Of a stretch of DNA of 64,000 nt, positions 60,618-64,000 are shown in pieces. The notes beneath the pieces are model-generated. The model did not search any database. It was given only the letters and a program-made list of their open reading frames with translations, and was not told where the DNA came from. The stretch's first letter is position 1. Every line of letters begins with the position of its first letter. The position numbers and the translations under genes were made by a program. Source of the DNA: Planomicrobium stackebrandtii (GTDB lineage Bacteria > Bacillota > Bacilli > Bacillales_A > Planococcaceae); assembly GCF_030814955.1 (NCBI RefSeq), contig NZ_JAUSWB010000006.1, positions 248,001 to 312,000 of the forward strand, in the 5' to 3' direction.

Positions 60618-61337
60618 ATGGAAACCTGGTTTGCGGCGACATCCACCCATTCTTTTAACCCTTTTTCGTGGAACCACCTGTTTATATTAGCGATCGCTGC
60701 TATCGGAATTATTCTTCTTATTTCCGTGAAAGAACGATTAAAGGAGGAAAAAAAGCTGTTCCGCTCATTGCGCTGGCCACTTCTTGCAATTCTGATCATT
60801 TCAGAATTCTCCTATCATTATTGGGCGATTACAAATGAGGTTTGGCATTTTAGCGGACGTATGCCGCTGCACCTGTGCGGAATAGCTTCTCTTACAGCTA
60901 TGATCGGCCTGTTGACTATGCGGCCCTTATGGATTCAACTCTCTTTTTTTATCGGCATAGTACCTGCTTTTTTGGCTTTGATCACGCCGGATCTTCCATA
61001 TGACTATCAGCATTTCCGTTTCTGGAAATTCTTTGTTCATCATGTCGCCATTCCCTGGTCTTGCTTATTTTTGGCATTATGCCGCCCGAATGCCATTACC
61101 TTACGTTCGGTCTTTTCCACCTACGCGTTGGTGTTAGCTTATGCAGCGCTGATCGGTTTCTGGATCAATCCTTTGACTGAATCCAACTTCCTATATTTAA
61201 TGCAGCGTCCAAAGACCACTTCTCCGCTCGACTTCTTTGGAGAAGGTTTATGGTATTACATCAACTTGTGTCTGGCTGCTTTTCTGCTGTTTTTTGTCCA
61301 ATATTTGGTGTTTCGAAAATTCATAAAAACTTCTTGA
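60618..61337 (+). CDS. YwaF-family membrane protein (TIGR02206)
   Basis: A 239-residue integral membrane protein with about six or seven helices, of the B. subtilis YwaF family. Typical segments are NPFSWNHLFILAIAAIGIIL near the N-terminus, RMPLHLCGIASLTAMIGLLT near residue 85, FKFFVHHVAIPW-like (here FWKFFVHHVAIPW) near 130, and NFLYLMQRPKTTSPLDFFGE near 195. The function is unknown. The ATG follows AGGAGG. Monocistronic, converging on the flavoprotein gene with little room for a terminator. Confidence 0.87.
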   Translation: METWFAATSTHSFNPFSWNHLFILAIAAIGIILLISVKERLKEEKKLFRSLRWPLLAILIISEFSYHYWAITNEVWHFSGRMPLHLCGIASLTAMIGLLTMRPLWIQLSFFIGIVPAFLALITPDLPYDYQHFRFWKFFVHHVAIPWSCLFLALCRPNAITLRSVFSTYALVLAYAALIGFWINPLTESNFLYLMQRPKTTSPLDFFGEGLWYYINLCLAAFLLFFVQYLVFRKFIKTS

Positions 61338-61342
61338 TCCTG

Positions 61343-62251
61343 TTAATCCATTTCGAAGTATTCATTAACTAGATCCCCATTGACGCCAATTGCTACAGCA
61401 CTTCCTTCACCAGCTGCAATAACCAGCTGGGAAGGAACGATCAATGAAGCATCGCCTGCCGCATACACGTTCCAGACATTTGTCCGCCCATAATCATCCG
61501 TCAAAATGCCTCCATGTGTGTTGATCTTACAGCCGAGTTCCTTGGCGAAGGGAGCAGCATGGCTCCATATAGGTGTAACAAAACCGCCAACACGATCAAT
61601 TAAAGTCCCATCTTCAAGTCTAACGCTGCGTAATTGTCCATTGTCGCCTTCGAGGCCGCCTATTACATCTTCCACCACCTTGATGCCCTTTCGAAGCAGC
61701 TTTTGCTTATCCTTTTCTTCCAATCGTCCTTCTCCATTTGTAAAAACGATTAAGTCACGGCTCCACGTATAGATTTTTTTCGCCAATTCAAATACCTGCT
61801 TATCAGCAATGACTGCCAGCGGTTGATCGCGCAACTCCCAGCCGTCGCAATATGGGCAGCTGAATAAACTGGTGCCATAAAATTTTTCAATACCTGGGAT
61901 GTTCGGCAGTTGTTCTTTTAGCCCAGCCGCGATAATGATTTTTATGCTGTGAAAAACATCTCCGCTCTCTGTAGCCAATTCATAGTGCGCTTCAGAAATG
62001 CGTTTCACACTGATGATGCGCTGCTTTTTCATGTCCACACAATCGTATTTGGCAATTTCCTCGCGGCCCAGGCGTTTGAGTTCTTCCGGTTCGATGCCAT
62101 CCCGCGTTATAAAGCCATGCGATTTTCTTGTCACTAAATTGCGTCCGTTGTCGTCGTCAAAAAGCACAGTCTTTCTTCTTGATCTCCCCAATACCAACGC
62201 AGCATTCAGTCCCGCAGGCCCACCTCCTATTATCGCGCAATCATAAATCAT
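61343..62251 (-). CDS. Thioredoxin-reductase-like flavoprotein
   Basis: A 302-residue NAD(P)H-FAD disulfide oxidoreductase-like protein. FAD binds at IGGGPAGLNAALVLGR near the N-terminus; the redox pair is SCPYCDGWELRD near residue 135, CPYC rather than the CATC usual in thioredoxin reductase; the second FAD motif is VWNVYAAGDAS near 265. It may reduce a glutaredoxin-like or other small partner instead of thioredoxin; it is less likely to be a ferredoxin-NADP reductase because the CxxC is present. I choose the ATG at 62251, eight bases after AAAGGA. Confidence 0.87.
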   Translation of the reverse strand: MIYDCAIIGGGPAGLNAALVLGRSRRKTVLFDDDNGRNLVTRKSHGFITRDGIEPEELKRLGREEIAKYDCVDMKKQRIISVKRISEAHYELATESGDVFHSIKIIIAAGLKEQLPNIPGIEKFYGTSLFSCPYCDGWELRDQPLAVIADKQVFELAKKIYTWSRDLIVFTNGEGRLEEKDKQKLLRKGIKVVEDVIGGLEGDNGQLRSVRLEDGTLIDRVGGFVTPIWSHAAPFAKELGCKINTHGGILTDDYGRTNVWNVYAAGDASLIVPSQLVIAAGEGSAVAIGVNGDLVNEYFEMD

Positions 62252-62338
62252 ATCACTCATCCTTTATTGTCGTTTCCTTCGAAATTTCCCGTTTCTCTCC
62301 CATACTAAACAAACGCTTCGGTTGTCTTTGATTTACGC

Positions 62339-62369
62339 AAAAAAAAAAGCTCCCTTTTCAGGAGCCTTT
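62339..62369 (-). terminator. Terminator of hisC
   Basis: AAAGGCTCC-TGAAAAG-GGAGCTTT on the minus strand, followed by TTTTTT. Confidence 0.88.
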
Positions 62370-62373
62370 GTTG

Positions 62374-63483
62374 CTAAACTTGTTTAACCAATAACCCAGT
62401 TAAGGCATCAATAAAAAATTGATTTTCTTCTGGCGTTCCGACAGAAACCCGCACATACTCAGGCAAACCCCAAATTTTCCCGTATCGGACAATGACGCCT
62501 TTTGCCATCAACTCTTTGTACAGTTTTTCTCCATCTTCACCTATTCGAACCAATACAAAGTTCGCCATGCTTTCGATATATGTCAATCCCAGTTCATCGA
62601 AAGCTTTGTATAATTGTTCCCGGCCGGCTTTGTTGGCATTTTGGGAAGTCATTACATGCTCAGTGTCTTCAATTGCTGCTGTTGCTGCAATTTGCGCTAA
62701 TGTATTGACGTTAAATGGTTCTTTCACCTTTAAAATCGACTGTATGATTGATTCAGAGGCAATTCCGAATCCAACCCGCACTCCGGCAATGCCGTAAATC
62801 TTCGAGAACGTTTGCAGCGTCAGGACCGGATATCCAGCATTGATGTACTCGATGCCGTTTGTGTAATCTGCAGCGTCTGCAAAGTGATTATAGGCAGCAT
62901 CGATCACCACCAATACGTTATCAATTGCTTCCACCAGTTTATCCAGATCTGTTTTGGACATGTATGTGCCTGTTGGATTGTTCGGTGAACAAACGTAAAT
63001 AATTTTAGTTTTCTCTGTAACAGCGGCAATCATTGCATCCACATTAAACTCGAAGCCTTCCGCAAATTTTACCGGAACAACTTTAGCGCCCATAATATGG
63101 GCGCCAAAATCATATTCGCTGAACGACGGAGACGGCACAATCACTTCGTCCCCTTCTTCAAGGAACGCTTCAGAAATCAGCGTAATCAATTCGTCTGCCC
63201 CATTGGTCGGAATAACTTGCTTCGGATTGACATGAAACTCGTTGGCAATCGCTTTTTTCAATGCGCTGGCATCTGCATCAGGATAACGGTTCAATTCTGC
63301 CAAGCCATTCTGGATGGCTGCTACCGCTTTTGGAGATGGGCCATGTGGATTTTCATTGGAGGCCAATTTAATGACGCGTTCCAATCCCAATTCTTTCTGC
63401 ACTTCCCAGATCGGCTTTCCTGGCGAGTAAGGCTGGATTTTTTCTAAAGTTTTGCGTGCTTTAATATTATTTGAACTGGTCAT
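62374..63483 (-). CDS. hisC: Histidinol-phosphate aminotransferase
   Basis: A 369-residue class I/II aminotransferase using pyridoxal phosphate; it converts imidazole-acetol phosphate to histidinol phosphate and in many Firmicutes also serves tyrosine and phenylalanine synthesis. KLASNENPHGPSPKAVAA near residue 38 is the HisC opening, YVCSPNNPTGTYMSK near 165 binds cofactor, LVVIDAAYNHFAD near 195 holds the Asp and Tyr, and the Schiff-base lysine is in LTLQTFSKIYGIAGVRVGFG near 230. No other his or aro genes adjoin. The ATG follows TGGAGG. Confidence 0.92.
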   Translation of the reverse strand: MTSSNNIKARKTLEKIQPYSPGKPIWEVQKELGLERVIKLASNENPHGPSPKAVAAIQNGLAELNRYPDADASALKKAIANEFHVNPKQVIPTNGADELITLISEAFLEEGDEVIVPSPSFSEYDFGAHIMGAKVVPVKFAEGFEFNVDAMIAAVTEKTKIIYVCSPNNPTGTYMSKTDLDKLVEAIDNVLVVIDAAYNHFADAADYTNGIEYINAGYPVLTLQTFSKIYGIAGVRVGFGIASESIIQSILKVKEPFNVNTLAQIAATAAIEDTEHVMTSQNANKAGREQLYKAFDELGLTYIESMANFVLVRIGEDGEKLYKELMAKGVIVRYGKIWGLPEYVRVSVGTPEENQFFIDALTGLLVKQV

Positions 63484-63807
63484 TGAAATTCCTCCAAAAG
63501 ATGTAAGTGATGGATCATTATTTATATTCTTATAATCATATCAGCCTCGGCGGGCAAATCAACTGAAAAAACCGCGAAGTATGGCAAGCTTCTTCTAATT
63601 CGGCCAAAGCGATGGGTGGATACATGAGTTTTAAACTTGGGCAGGAAAAGAATCATCTCCAAACTAAGCGTTTTTCAAGACTTTTCCCCTCTCCCCCCTT
63701 ATTATACAGAATTGCGGCATTATTTGAACACACTTATCCAACTATTTGTGCGGGATAATGAAATATGGTTTACTGTTAAACAGACTAAGATATAGAGGAG
63801 TTTGGCC
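63484..63807. other. Intergenic region between divergent hisC and the lipoprotein gene
   Basis: About 320 bases with frequent stops in all frames. No T-box, riboswitch or repeat was recognised before hisC. It should hold the two divergent promoters, which I could not place with confidence. Confidence 0.55.
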
Positions 63808-64000
63808 ATGATCAAGAAAATGAAATTCGCATTTGCCCCTTTTCTGCTATTGCTGACACTGGGCGCATGTTCTGGTAATGAGGAGCCCGCTCCTGCAGAA
63901 ACTTCAGAAGAAGCAACAGCCGAGACAGCCCCTGCAGAATCATCACTTGAATTGCCGGCCCAGGAAGATGTCGTGGTCATTGTGGACGGGGAAGAAATTT
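63808..64000 (+). CDS. PrsA/SurA-like foldase lipoprotein, partial (right edge)
   Basis: The first 64 codons of an exported lipoprotein, cut by the window edge. Signal MIKKMKFAFAPFLLLLTLGA with the lipobox LGAC at residues 18-21, an acidic Ala/Glu/Pro-rich linker (about 22-54), then EDVVVIVDGEEI. The last segment resembles the start of the SurA-type N-terminal domain in PrsA-like peptidyl-prolyl isomerases (usually VVAxVNGxxI). The identification rests on this short piece only. The ATG follows GAGGAG. Confidence 0.6.
   Translation, partial: MIKKMKFAFAPFLLLLTLGACSGNEEPAPAETSEEATAETAPAESSLELPAQEDVVVIVDGEEI

Overview
The window reads as chromosomal DNA from a low-to-medium GC Gram-positive bacterium of the Bacillales, most likely the Planococcaceae (Planococcus-like). 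The basis is indirect: many proteins match Bacillus subtilis families end to end (YvbH, Xpt/PbuX, an Isp-type protease, YwaF, YjmC/YjmD/UxuA/UxuB). There is also a staphylococcal-type pantothenate kinase (CoaW), purine-riboswitch, PerR, Fur and WalR type control sites, and GC-rich dispersed repeats of a kind I recall from this group. No rRNA, tRNA, phage, transposase gene or CRISPR array was seen.

Layout. 1-6.0 kb: a membrane protein cut by the left edge, proline dehydrogenase, a block of 126-bp tandem repeats, a VOC ring-cleaving dioxygenase, a membrane protein resembling a degenerate site-2 protease, and an esterase. 6-8.2 kb: xpt-pbuX behind a guanine-class riboswitch. 8.3-18.6 kb: two thioesterases, YvbH, an esterase/DUF4139 cluster, fhs, a protein made of 23-residue repeats, a DNA-alkylation repair methyltransferase and an acyl-CoA synthetase. 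19-30 kb: a LysM-NlpC/P60 cell wall hydrolase behind a WalR box, katA behind a PerR box, hemY, a nitroreductase, a FAD oxidase coupled to a half-size MFS protein, coaW, an MscS channel and an alcohol dehydrogenase. 30.2-34.7 kb: an AT-rich accessory stretch with a lipoprotein, several tiny membrane proteins (one apparently frameshifted), a DUF1835/DUF3658 protein and clusters of short inverted repeats. 34.7-43.4 kb: M42 peptidase, peptide-binding lipoprotein, YfcC-type carrier, alpha/beta hydrolase, intracellular subtilisin, and the acetate symporter pair (DUF485-actP). 43.5-49.6 kb: a saccharopine-dehydrogenase-like reductase and an iron-linked block: ferritin and fetAB on one strand, and a Fur-box-preceded operon ribA-ribD-HAD phosphatase on the other. 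49.7-59.4 kb: a ten-gene hexuronate/ketodeoxygluconate operon (kdgR, kdgK, yjmC-like, TRAP dctPQM, yjmD-like, kdgA, uxuA, uxuB) with one promoter and a perfect 16-bp operator. 59.5-64 kb: small proteins, YwaF, a thioredoxin-reductase-like enzyme, hisC and the start of a PrsA/SurA-like lipoprotein.

The most interesting observations are four. First, a short inverted-repeat element family (about 148 and 172 bp copies) whose end supplies the stop codon of fetB. Second, the iron-box-linked ribA-ribD-HAD operon, whose predicted end product is 5-amino-6-ribitylaminouracil rather than riboflavin. Third, a membrane protein with an M50-like layout whose HExxH motif has become RESGY. Fourth, the TRAP-equipped hybrid of the B. 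subtilis kdg and exu operons. Coordinates, translations and motifs were read by eye; family names rest on recall of conserved motifs, not on database searches.
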